Source: Moesziomyces globuligerus
Taxonomy: Eukaryota > Basidiomycota > Ustilaginomycetes > Ustilaginales > Ustilaginaceae
Assembly: GCA_030849465.1 (NCBI GenBank)
Contig: JARVLF010000016.1
Span: 1,116,001 to 1,180,000 of the forward strand
Direction of reading: 5' to 3'
Length of the DNA: 64,000 bases
Position 1 is the first letter of the stretch. Every line of letters starts with the position of its first letter. Below the pieces are notes generated by a model. The model was not told the origin of the DNA, made no database searches, and saw nothing but the letters and a program-made list of their open reading frames with translations. This document shows, piece after piece, positions 19,904 to 28,779 of this stretch. Position numbers and translations under genes: made by a program.

Positions 19904-22900
19904 CTACCACTTGTACTCGCCAGGAAGGCGGTCTGACCGAGATCCTTGCCGACCCTGCTGTCCGTCGGCGGAGCCGCCTTGGGCAGAGAAGGGCGACGAA
20001 ACGTACGAAGAAGGGGAAGACGTTGAAGCCAGGTCCAAGTCACGCAAGCCGTTGGACACCCCGCCGATACCGCCACTTCCTGTGGCTGCCAGCGGAGGCA
20101 ACTTCAGGCCTGCTGCCTCATTACCCTGAGCCTGCTGCGAGGTATAGGGGTCGTAGCTGGCAGTGCGGAAGCTGGAAGCGCTCGCCGACCTTGCGGGACG
20201 AAGCATAGGCCTCACCATCTCGACAAACAGCGGTAGCATCTCTGGCAGGACCTTGAGCTCCGGTGCTTTGGGCGCCGGGATCTTGCGTCGTTTGGGTGCC
20301 TTCTCCGTGCTGTTGCCGTCGGCACCCGTCTTTGCGTCGCGGGGGATGGATGGCAATTCCTTTGTCGCGTGCGGCATATTGCCTGGAGTGAGTGTCGTCT
20401 GTCGCGAAGGCGCAGGTCTCCATCGTGGCGCTGCATCGTCGTCCTCTTCCTCTGCGTCCGTGTCGCTAGAGGCTTGACGATTCAGCTGAGGCCTGCCTGC
20501 TGCGTGTGCATTGCCGTGGCTGCCTTCTTCCTCGTCCGAATCCTCCTCGTCCGACGTCTCAAAATCGTCCTCTTCCGCTTCAGCATCGGCCACTTCTCCC
20601 GTGAAGATGTCTCCAACGCCGAGGTTTTCGACCATAGCGCCCACGAAGGCCGAGTCGTCCTCTTCGGTCAGACCGTCAGCTCGGCGCTTCTTCTCGGCGC
20701 CAATCAGCTTCCCTGCGAGACCCGCCACTTCGCGATCCACCAGCTTGCGACGCAGCTTGAGCTCGCGCACAAACTTGAGTCTATAGGCATACAGGACGAG
20801 CGAGTCGATCTCGTCCAGGGCCTTCTTGCGTTCCTCGCCTCCCGCAGGCATGCAGACCTCGAGATCTACCTCGCCGATACCCCCCTGCTGTCGGGCTCTC
20901 TTCTCCGGGTCGGCGTCCGCGTGCCCGACCGCCTGCGACACGGCTTCCGCGGATCGCTCGTTGCCGCGGACAAAGTTGACAAAGAGCTCGATCCAATGCA
21001 TGAGGCCATCGAAAAGGCCCGACCCTTTCGAATGCACTTGGTGCACAAAGTTGTAGAAGCGTCCTTCGTGACGTTCGACCAGATCGACAAACACCTGCAC
21101 CGTCCGAGTCGGATCCGTGTAGCTGAGCTCTTCATTGGCTTCCACCGTCTTGATGAGATCGGTGATGAAGGCCTGCAGGTCCGACAGGCTGTCGGCAATG
21201 TTGGCGAGCTTGTACACCTGCGCAAGTGGCGAGTAGAAGATGGTGACCATGTCCTTGAGCAGCTCGGCAGTGACACCCTCAAAGATGAGCGAGATGAGCT
21301 GTTCCTTGTCGCGCTTGCGCGTCAGCATCTTGATCAAGACGTGCAGGTCCTCGTACAGCCAGGCGTCGTCGTCCTGCGGACCTTCGTCTTCCAGGTCCGG
21401 ATTCTTGAGACCTCGGCGGTACTCCTTGTAGACCTCGTATGCTTGGCTCGCCTTGACGACCCTGTGAATCTGCGATCGGCCGAGTGCGGGCGCTTCTGGA
21501 GAGCGCAGAATCGTGGTGAGCAGATCGAGACGCTCTTCCTCTGCGTCTTTGCGATAGAGTGCCTGGACTTCGGCAGGCGCGTAGACGAAGAGACGGACCT
21601 TCTCGCAGATGGTCGGATCGTCGACCTTGGCTGAGATGGCCGTGCACACTTCCTCGAGCTCTCGCACCTCGTCTTGAAGGCTGCTTGAGAACATGCGCTG
21701 AAGCAAGCTGCGCTGACCGAAGGGCTGTGCGAGGAAGATGTCGAGCACGCCTCTGACCATGGCCATCGGGTTCGAGATGCGCAGAATACCGCGCAGCATG
21801 AAGTAGGGCATCATGCCGTGCATGCGTTTCATCTGAGAGAAGATTTCGGACGAGTTGTCGCTGCCCATGAAGATCTGGAAGATGGTGGAGGCGAGGCTGA
21901 TGCGTCCCCACTTGAGCAGCGCCTTGTACTTTTCGGGTAGGTCCTCGATGCGTGGAGTGGCCTTGATGGTGGCGAATATGCGCGTGAGTCCATCGTGCTG
22001 GATCAAGTCCTGCTTGAATTCTTTGAGGTGCTGCTGGAGCTCCTGAGCGCGTTTGGCAGCTTCGTCGGCAAAGCGCTTGTGCTCCTCTTCGCGCACATGG
22101 TCGAGGCCCTCTCTAATGGCCGCGTCCTCCTCCTCTGCTGGCGTGAGAGTGGTAGGTTCCGCAGTCAAGAAGTCCATCAGAACTGCGCTTTCCGCGACTG
22201 CGCGACTAGCGAGGAGCGAACGGAGGTAGGCACGTAGTGTCAGACGGTTCTTCTCCCTGGCCAGAGGACCTGTGGGCAACGGGATCCGAGAGTGATTGCT
22301 GGACTCTGTCGACGCTCGCGCATTCCCGTCTTCGTTACCAGAAGACGAGGCATCCATTGACGGTCGCTGATACGGGGCAGCGACATCGGTATTGGTGCGG
22401 TCCTTGGATGGTGGAAGGCGGACATCCTCCTCGGGATATTCGACCCTGAGTGTTTCTGCGAGTCTGGCAAAGTCGCCGTAGCGGCGGGAAACATAGATAT
22501 CTGGCTGACCGTAGCCGCTTCGGGTGCGGATGATGAACTCCTCGTGGGCGCGACTACGGATCCTTCCTTTGGTGACGACATTGCGCACCGAGACGACGTT
22601 GATATCGAAGCCGGAATTGGGAGACAGGGAAGAAGTGGACGAGGATGCTGAATGCGAAGAAGAAGGTCGTTCGTGATTGGGTATATCGAGCTGTTGGGAT
22701 GAGGTCCGGGGTGAAGCAGCGGCGCGACCGAGCGCAGCCTTGCGGCGTGCCTCGACGGCGCTCATGCGGAGGCGGTCGCGCTCGGAGATGCGGACGACAT
22801 CCTCCCCCACGTTCTTGACCTTGATGGCCGAGCCGAGAAGGAGCACAAAGTACTTTTCGATCTTGTTGGTGATCCTGCGTCGTTTCGTGGACTCGTCCCT

Positions 22901-23335
22901 GTCGTCCGTGGAGCTGATGTTGCGCTCGAGGAACTTATCGAAGAAGACTTGGACCTTGTCCGCGAAGAAGTTGGGAGGTGCAGATCGCAGAAACGGAAAG
23001 GTGAGGACGAAGTGCTGGAACATGAAGCGCAGGAGGGGTAGATCGGTCCGACTCGCCTGTGGAGAAGGACGGAAGGGTGGGCCAAAGGTGGAGAGCGCAT
23101 CCTTGGTATTGAGCTGGGCGACCTCCTTTTCCATCTGCAAGCGGATGAGGGTCTTTTTGAGGTAGTGAGCCCGGAGCGGGGTGAGCGCGGAGGGATCGGA
23201 TGAATCCACCAGCTGCGGGATGCTCGCCCGAGCGGCTTTGCTCGAGATGATGGCATCGTCGGCGGCGCCGTCGAGTGGTGCAAGCGATGTGCCTGCGGAA
23301 GCGAATGCAGGGTCGTAGCCTGGAGGCATGCTCAT
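19904..23335 (-). CDS. PX-domain lipid-binding protein with PXB domain (yeast Ypr097w/Lec1-like)
   Basis: An 1143-residue peripheral membrane protein of the fungal PXB-PX-DUF3818 architecture. The N-terminal PX-associated domain runs about 35-200 (LTPLRAHYLKKTLIRLQMEKEV, FVLTFPFLRSAPPNFFADKV). The PX domain follows at about 250-390, interrupted by a Ser-rich, charged insert (YVSRRYGDFARLAETLRVEYP is the phosphoinositide-binding region). The long helical C-terminal half ends in an acidic segment (EAEEDDFETSDEEDSDEEE) and a Ser-rich tail. PX domains bind phosphoinositides; the yeast relative is tied to sterol and lipid-droplet distribution. That role here is inference. The start AAAATGAGC is strong. 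Confidence 0.85.
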   Translation of the reverse strand: MSMPPGYDPAFASAGTSLAPLDGAADDAIISSKAARASIPQLVDSSDPSALTPLRAHYLKKTLIRLQMEKEVAQLNTKDALSTFGPPFRPSPQASRTDLPLLRFMFQHFVLTFPFLRSAPPNFFADKVQVFFDKFLERNISSTDDRDESTKRRRITNKIEKYFVLLLGSAIKVKNVGEDVVRISERDRLRMSAVEARRKAALGRAAASPRTSSQQLDIPNHERPSSSHSASSSTSSLSPNSGFDINVVSVRNVVTKGRIRSRAHEEFIIRTRSGYGQPDIYVSRRYGDFARLAETLRVEYPEEDVRLPPSKDRTNTDVAAPYQRPSMDASSSGNEDGNARASTESSNHSRIPLPTGPLAREKNRLTLRAYLRSLLASRAVAESAVLMDFLTAEPTTLTPAEEEDAAIREGLDHVREEEHKRFADEAAKRAQELQQHLKEFKQDLIQHDGLTRIFATIKATPRIEDLPEKYKALLKWGRISLASTIFQIFMGSDNSSEIFSQMKRMHGMMPYFMLRGILRISNPMAMVRGVLDIFLAQPFGQRSLLQRMFSSSLQDEVRELEEVCTAISAKVDDPTICEKVRLFVYAPAEVQALYRKDAEEERLDLLTTILRSPEAPALGRSQIHRVVKASQAYEVYKEYRRGLKNPDLEDEGPQDDDAWLYEDLHVLIKMLTRKRDKEQLISLIFEGVTAELLKDMVTIFYSPLAQVYKLANIADSLSDLQAFITDLIKTVEANEELSYTDPTRTVQVFVDLVERHEGRFYNFVHQVHSKGSGLFDGLMHWIELFVNFVRGNERSAEAVSQAVGHADADPEKRARQQGGIGEVDLEVCMPAGGEERKKALDEIDSLVLYAYRLKFVRELKLRRKLVDREVAGLAGKLIGAEKKRRADGLTEEDDSAFVGAMVENLGVGDIFTGEVADAEAEEDDFETSDEEDSDEEEGSHGNAHAAGRPQLNRQASSDTDAEEEDDDAAPRWRPAPSRQTTLTPGNMPHATKELPSIPRDAKTGADGNSTEKAPKRRKIPAPKAPELKVLPEMLPLFVEMVRPMLRPARSASASSFRTASYDPYTSQQAQGNEAAGLKLPPLAATGSGGIGGVSNGLRDLDLASTSSPSSYVSSPFSAQGGSADGQQGRQGSRSDRLPGEYKW

Positions 23336-24235
23336 TTTGGACGGCGTGGGAGAGGCTGGTGATGGTCCACCTCTGGACGCGTCTGGGGTCAGAGAGGCGT
23401 TCGAGCCGAGTCGAGACAGAGCACCGATTGCAAAGCAGCCGCAACGGAAAGATTCGCTCGGGACGGCAGTCTCTGGCCAGGCGCTGAGAGCCAGCTAGAG
23501 GAGCACGAGGCGATGTTGGGGCCGCGAGGGATAGATGGTGGGTGACGAAGGAAGAGCAAGAGGACCAGCACTTGTCGACACTGTGACTTTGCACCCCACT
23601 TCAAGAGCCGTGACGCGACCCTGGGTGGCCCACGTTTCACCTTTCGTAGTCTGCTGCGGTCTGCTGCGGTCTGTTGCCGACTGCTGCGGTGCCAAGGAGG
23701 CTGTTCGGCAGTAGCCCAACTCGAGCTTCTGACTGATGGACTGACGCAGCTGCGCAGGTGGAGGGGCCATCCACCATTTTTCTCGCCGTGCTCGCCCTCC
23801 TGCCGTGTGCTGTCGATTTGGTTGCATCACCGCTCTCCACAGCTTTTGGCGGCGTGCCTGGCTGAGTGCGAATCGCCGCGGACGGGCCAGCCGAGCGCGG
23901 AGTGGAGCAGAAGGATAAAGTGTCACTACAGGCGGCTCAACATTTTGTTGCTCTTTTTTTCAGAGCGCAGGTCCGGTGGGTTTGCCGGCTATTTGCAACG
24001 GGGATGCGGCGAAATTCAGGGTTCGACCGCGGTCTTCCCAAACGGGCCAAAGCGCAGCTGACAGATTCGCTTCCTCCCCAACAAGTTCGGATACCATCCC
24101 CGTCCACATCCTTCCGGATTATCCACCTGCTCCTTCCAGCCTCCGGTTCTTCTGGAGAGCAGAAGACTGTACACATTCTGGATCCTCTTAACTCTCCACC
24201 TCCCTAGACGGGATCTCTTCCCGGACACGGCCACG
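23336..24235. promoter_or_regulatory. Divergent promoter region between the PX gene and the biotin gene
   Basis: 900 bp without a convincing gene; a short tandem repeat lies at 23651-23690. Confidence 0.5.
23651..23690. repeat. Four tandem copies of a 10-mer, CTGCTGCGGT
   Basis: Units at 23651, 23661, 23671 and 23681; the third is degenerate (CTGTTGCCGA), the others identical. Confidence 0.85.
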
Positions 24236-25681
24236 ATGCTGGATGACGAGCTGCAGTCGGTGCTGGACAAGCGAGCAGCCAAGGGAACCTTGCGCCAGCT
24301 CACCATCTACCCGACCACGTCAGCATCAACCTCGTCATCTCGCTCTAAGACGCAGCCTCTGGTAGACTTTTCAAGCAATGACTATCTGAGCCTGGCGACC
24401 TCGTCGCGGGTGCGCGCCGAGTTCGCCGCCATCATCTCGTCCAGCTCGCCGCTCTCGGCTCAGCTCGGCAGCGCTGGATCGCGGCTGCTCGACGGCAACT
24501 CTTCCATCCACGAGGCTATTGAGAACGACCTCACCGCTCACTTTGCCTCGTCCACCGCAGGACTGCTCTTCAACTCCGGCTACGAGGCCAACGTCTCGCT
24601 GCTCAGCACCCTGCCTCAGCCCAAAGATGTCATCATCTACGATGAACTCGTCCATGCCTCTGTCCACGACGGTCTCAGGCGCTCGCGTGTGCCTGCGCAT
24701 CTCCGCATCCCGTTCCGTCACAACTCTGTCGAGCACCTGCAGCAGATTCTCAGCCGACTCGTTGAGGACGGCACGCTAACGGCAGGTGCCAGTGCATCTA
24801 GTGGGCAGCAGCGCAACGTCTGGCTGGCGGTTGAAAGCATCTACTCCATGGACGGTGATGCCTGCCCTCTGCGCAATCTCCTCGATACGCTTTCACTCCA
24901 TGTTTCCGAGGATCGCATCTGCGCCGTGGTGGACGAGGCACACTCGACTGCAGTGTATGGCTCACGCGGAAGGGGCCTGGTCAATGCGCTGGGTCTGCAA
25001 GACGACCCACGCATCACGGCTAGGCTCATGACCTTCGGCAAGGCCTGGGGCGCATCGGGCGCCATCGTGCTGTGCAGCAAGATTGCACGCCATTACCTCA
25101 TCAACTACGCCCGCCCGCTCATCTTCAGTACCGCACTCGGCTACCCACAGCTCGCATCCATCCTTGCATCCTTCAAGTCTGTCCAGGACGGCTCGGCAGA
25201 GGCCAGAGCACGCCGCACATTCAGCAACGCAAAGAGACTGGTCGACGGCCTCGAGGCTGTCATCCGAGCACAGAGCCCAGGAGCGCAGAGGACGGTCGCG
25301 CTTCCACCACATCTGAAGCCCAAGATGAATGCTCGGGCGCACGCAGCAGCGGAAGACGAGGAAGATGACTTTGTGCGATGGTCGATGCAGCGGCCGTCTC
25401 CGATTGTGCCCGTGCTGACGAGCCAAGCGCGTGAGCTGGCAGCCCATCTCAGAGCTAATGGTCTGCTGGCACGGCCCATCTGCTATCCCACAGTTCCTAA
25501 GGGCGAAGACAGGGTGAGGATCTGCGTGCATGCTGACAATACGACGAGTCACATCGATCGACTCATCGACTCCATCCAGCGCTGGGTGCAGAACGAGCCT
25601 GGACACCCTACCAGGCAGGTGTCTGAAGTAGATCAGCACACGACGACAACGCGTGCACCAATACTCGCTGCCAAGCTGTAG
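24236..25681 (+). CDS. 8-amino-7-oxononanoate synthase (BioF type) with peroxisomal C-terminus
   Basis: A 481-residue pyridoxal-phosphate enzyme of the alpha-oxoamine synthase family, which joins pimeloyl-CoA and alanine in the first committed step of the biotin ring pathway. Family signatures are FSSNDYLSLA (44-53), GSAGSRLLDG, VESIYSMDGD (199-208), VVDEAHSTAVYG (231-242) and TFGKAWGASGA with the Schiff-base Lys269. It lacks the presequence and haem-regulatory motifs of 5-aminolevulinate synthase and the membrane anchor of serine palmitoyltransferase. The last three residues are AKL, a type 1 peroxisomal signal; other filamentous fungi are known to place this enzyme in peroxisomes, where beta-oxidation makes pimeloyl-CoA. 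Residues 360-400 carry an extra acidic insert. No other biotin gene lies in this window. The start has A at -3. Confidence 0.9.
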   Translation: MLDDELQSVLDKRAAKGTLRQLTIYPTTSASTSSSRSKTQPLVDFSSNDYLSLATSSRVRAEFAAIISSSSPLSAQLGSAGSRLLDGNSSIHEAIENDLTAHFASSTAGLLFNSGYEANVSLLSTLPQPKDVIIYDELVHASVHDGLRRSRVPAHLRIPFRHNSVEHLQQILSRLVEDGTLTAGASASSGQQRNVWLAVESIYSMDGDACPLRNLLDTLSLHVSEDRICAVVDEAHSTAVYGSRGRGLVNALGLQDDPRITARLMTFGKAWGASGAIVLCSKIARHYLINYARPLIFSTALGYPQLASILASFKSVQDGSAEARARRTFSNAKRLVDGLEAVIRAQSPGAQRTVALPPHLKPKMNARAHAAAEDEEDDFVRWSMQRPSPIVPVLTSQARELAAHLRANGLLARPICYPTVPKGEDRVRICVHADNTTSHIDRLIDSIQRWVQNEPGHPTRQVSEVDQHTTTTRAPILAAKL

Positions 25682-25772
25682 ACAGATACTCGCTTTTCAT
25701 GCTCGGAACTCAAGCTGTCAAAGCGCACACTAGATTGAGACGAAGAGATGTTACAGGCACACACCGTGAGAA

Positions 25773-26615
25773 CTAGTAAGCGGAGCCGGAAGTGGGAGCT
25801 GCAGCGGCGCCGCTCCTGATCTGCTCGACGATGGCCTTGGTGCCACTAGCGCCGACACGGGTCGCGCCGTTCTTGACCATGATATGAACGGTCTCGAGGC
25901 TTCGAATTCCACCGCTTGCCTTGACCTCCTTCTCGCTCGGGTTCCAGCCCAGACCCTGGGTCTTGGCGACCTGGTACATGAGGCGCACGTCCTCCTTGGT
26001 AGCACCGGGTCCGCCATATCCCGTGCTTGTCTTGACAAAGTCGCCTCCAGCAAGGCAAGCGATGTAGGACGCAGCGACGATCTCGGGCTTGGTGAGCATA
26101 GCCGTCTCGAGGATGACCTTGAGCTTGGCGCCGTGTGCGTGGCATTCCTTGGCAATCGCCTCGATGTCGGTGTAGACCTCGAGATACTGACGCGAGCGCA
26201 GGAGGCCGATGTTGTTGACCATATCGATCTCGCGTGCTCCGTCGAGGCAGGCTGTGCGTGCCTCGAGAACCTTGGAGGCGGTGTTGGCAGAGCCGAAGGG
26301 GAAGCCGATGACGGAGATGGGAAGGACCGAGGTGCCAGCAAGCTGCTTCGAGACAAAGGGGATCATGGACGAGTTGACGCAGACAGTGGCAGTGCGGTAC
26401 TGCTTGGCCTCCTCGCAGACAGCGGCGATCTGGTCGAGCGTCGCATTGGGGGCAAGGAGCGTGTGGTCGATGAGAGAGGCGACCTCGGACTCGGTAGTGG
26501 GCACCGATGGTGTGGGCTCGATCGGGGGAAGCGACTCGAGCGTGGAAGGCAGCGATGATAGCAGCGACTCGATGCCAGCGGCAAGCGACTCTTGCGAAAC
26601 GGTGGAAGCAGACAT
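25773..26615 (-). CDS. Deoxyribose-phosphate aldolase (DeoC)
   Basis: A 280-residue class I aldolase that splits 2-deoxyribose 5-phosphate into glyceraldehyde 3-phosphate and acetaldehyde, the last step of deoxynucleoside breakdown. Signatures are LIDHTLLAPNAT (48-59), the Schiff-base lysine in KVILETAML (Lys166), the proton-relay lysine in KTSTGYGGPGAT (Lys195), Asp131 in REIDMVNNIG and the phosphate loops ASGGIRS and RVGASGT. All catalytic residues are in place. The frame is open upstream, but the ATG at 26615 fits the family N-terminus; the first 40 residues are a Ser/Pro-rich extension. It converges with the BioF gene (91 bp apart). Confidence 0.95.
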   Translation of the reverse strand: MSASTVSQESLAAGIESLLSSLPSTLESLPPIEPTPSVPTTESEVASLIDHTLLAPNATLDQIAAVCEEAKQYRTATVCVNSSMIPFVSKQLAGTSVLPISVIGFPFGSANTASKVLEARTACLDGAREIDMVNNIGLLRSRQYLEVYTDIEAIAKECHAHGAKLKVILETAMLTKPEIVAASYIACLAGGDFVKTSTGYGGPGATKEDVRLMYQVAKTQGLGWNPSEKEVKASGGIRSLETVHIMVKNGATRVGASGTKAIVEQIRSGAAAAPTSGSAY

Positions 26616-26978
26616 GTTGTGTAAGGCCAGGACGAGGTGGGTGGTGGTGGTGTTCACGGCTTTGAGAGGATCGTAATGCGTCTCTTTTCGGGCAGCCCGG
26701 AAGCTCGGCCCCCACGTCCACTGCGCTTCTGCTTTCCCCACGTTCCCGGTCGCAGGAAGAAAGCTTCGCACAAGGCGAAGGAAGTTCGGACAAGTCCGAA
26801 AGGGTCTCAAATCGGCGATGTGAAGATCACTCCGGATCGGGAGATTTGTTGGAAGTGGAGAAATGCGAGATCCTAGAAGAAGCCGGTTGACGTGAGCAGA
26901 AGCAGCTGTGCCACAACTCACATCAGTCCCCGGACACTTCTTTGTCACTATCACGGGCATCGACACTCCCTCGCGATC
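26616..26978. promoter_or_regulatory. Divergent promoter between the DeoC and Mgr3-like genes
   Basis: A 363 bp gap separating two divergent starts. No gene is supported in it. Confidence 0.5.
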
Positions 26979-28713
26979 ATGACCTCGCTCAAAGCAATCT
27001 CGACGGCTGTGCGATCAGCACGTCTCTCCTTCCAGGTGCCGGGTACTCCTGTTCTCAGTCACAGAGTCGTCCGACTCACGCCAACAGCTTCTCAGCAATC
27101 GCGAGCGCTCTCGAGCACTTCACCCGTCCGGGCCGGCCCACCCTCCCCGCCAACAAAGACGTCCACTGGTGTCGGCAATGTCGAGACCCCGGGATTCCGG
27201 CCGAGGCCATCCGCTGGTGGGCCGGGTGCCGTCCGTATCGGGACGCTGTTCACCTCTCTCATCACGCTCGCGGTCGTCGTAACCGGGTACGGATTGTACG
27301 AGTACTACACCTCCTTCTCCGCCTGGCCCGTTTCGATTCGCGATGACCTTCGTGCTGCGCTCAAAGCACGCAACCGCGGCGATGCACGTCGTGCTGAGAA
27401 CTTCTTCCGCAAGGCGCTCGCCACCGCACGTTCGATCAAGGATGAGCTCAACCAGCCAACCCCCACGCCAAAGGGGCAACCCGCGGGGCTACAGGGTGAG
27501 GCGATGCTCAAGATTTCCGGCATCGCCATCGCGCTCGCAGCTTTGCTCGAGAACGAAGGACGTGTCGTAGACGCCTACGACGTGCTGCAGGATGTCTGGG
27601 ACGAGGTGATGCAGGTTGGCGCGTACGCGAACGTCGCGCAGGAGAAGGGCGAGACTGCCAGGACAGATCGCGACAGGATGCGCGCCGTCCAACTTGCTCA
27701 GAAGCTCGGTATGCTCGGTCAACTGCCGGAAGTACGTATCGAGCTGCTGAACAAAGTCAAACATTCCCAGACAGAAGCCGCAGAGCGCAAGCCGTATCGT
27801 TTCAGCATGACGGGTACTGCTGCTTCGCAGGACCCGGCAGAGAGATGGCTGGTCTGGAGCGTTGAGGAGCTGTTCAGACTCATCTTGCCCGCAGATGTGC
27901 ACGCCTCTGCACTCGCTGCTTCCACTGCTTCCGCTGCTCCTGCCGGCTCCGACGACCAGTCGGCGCCTGCGCCAGTCCGCGCGACGCTGACGGCCGTGGA
28001 GCCTCCCACGTCGATCTCGCTTGCCGACTTGGATCTGCCGGCCTGGGTGACCAAACTCGATGTGCTCAGCTCAGTCGAGGCGCTCGGCACATTCTACGCC
28101 GCTAAAGACGTGCCCGAGTACGCGGTGCCACTGTACCTGCAGGCGCTGTCGATCCTACTGCCTCCCACCACGCCGTCTTCCTCAAGAAGCCCTCCGACCG
28201 CTAGCGAGCGCTGCAAGGCCGGGCTCATCATGAACAATCTCTCGCAGCTGCTGTCGGGCTCGAACATCAAGGACGCCACCAAGTGGGCACTCAAGGGCCT
28301 GGAGATCACCGATGCCACTGTCCAGAAAGCCGGCTTCGAGGCCATGCCCGACACACAGCCTGCGGCTAAGGGCGTGGAGCTGGTGCAGTCGTCCGAAGAA
28401 CGCACCAACGAGGTCCGCCTCGAATGCCTCGGCGTCAAACTCACCCTCCTCTACAATCTAGGTGTTCTCAGCGACGTAAGTAGACCTCCCTCTCCCTCGG
28501 CATCTGCAGGTTTCTGTATCGCTGCATCGAGATTGACCCTGACCTCCTTCATCGACTGCATCGCAGATGGCGGAGGACAAGTGCTCTGCGCGCACCTACT
28601 TCCAAAAGACCTATGCACTGGCGAGCAAGCTCGACGGTCCCGCCTTCACGGTCGCCAAGAAGAAGGCTGCCGAAAGCCTGGCGAGGCTCGAACGACGCAG
28701 TGCGTCCAAGTAG
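26979..28713 (+). CDS. Mitochondrial inner-membrane TPR protein (Mgr3-like)
   Basis: A 547-residue protein from exons 26979-28475 and 28567-28713, joined in phase 0 across a 91 nt GTAAGT..CGCAG intron. The join gives NLGVLSD-MAEDKCSARTYF. The N-terminus (MTSLKAISTAVRSARLSFQV..) is a presequence. One membrane helix follows at about 88-110 (TLFTSLITLAVVVTGYGLYEYY). The rest is helical with TPR-type pairs (AALKARNRGDARRAENFFRKAL; ALAALLENEGRVVDAYDVL; YAVPLYLQALSILLP; LASKLDGPAFTVAKKKA). This layout matches Mgr3, the adaptor of the i-AAA protease Yme1; TTC19-like proteins are the alternative. The identification rests on architecture and short matches. Confidence 0.75.
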
Positions 28714-28779
28714 GCACTCTGCCGTATGCACGGGAATGGATTTCGAAATGCAGTTCCACATTGTCATGCTGTGTGAGTG

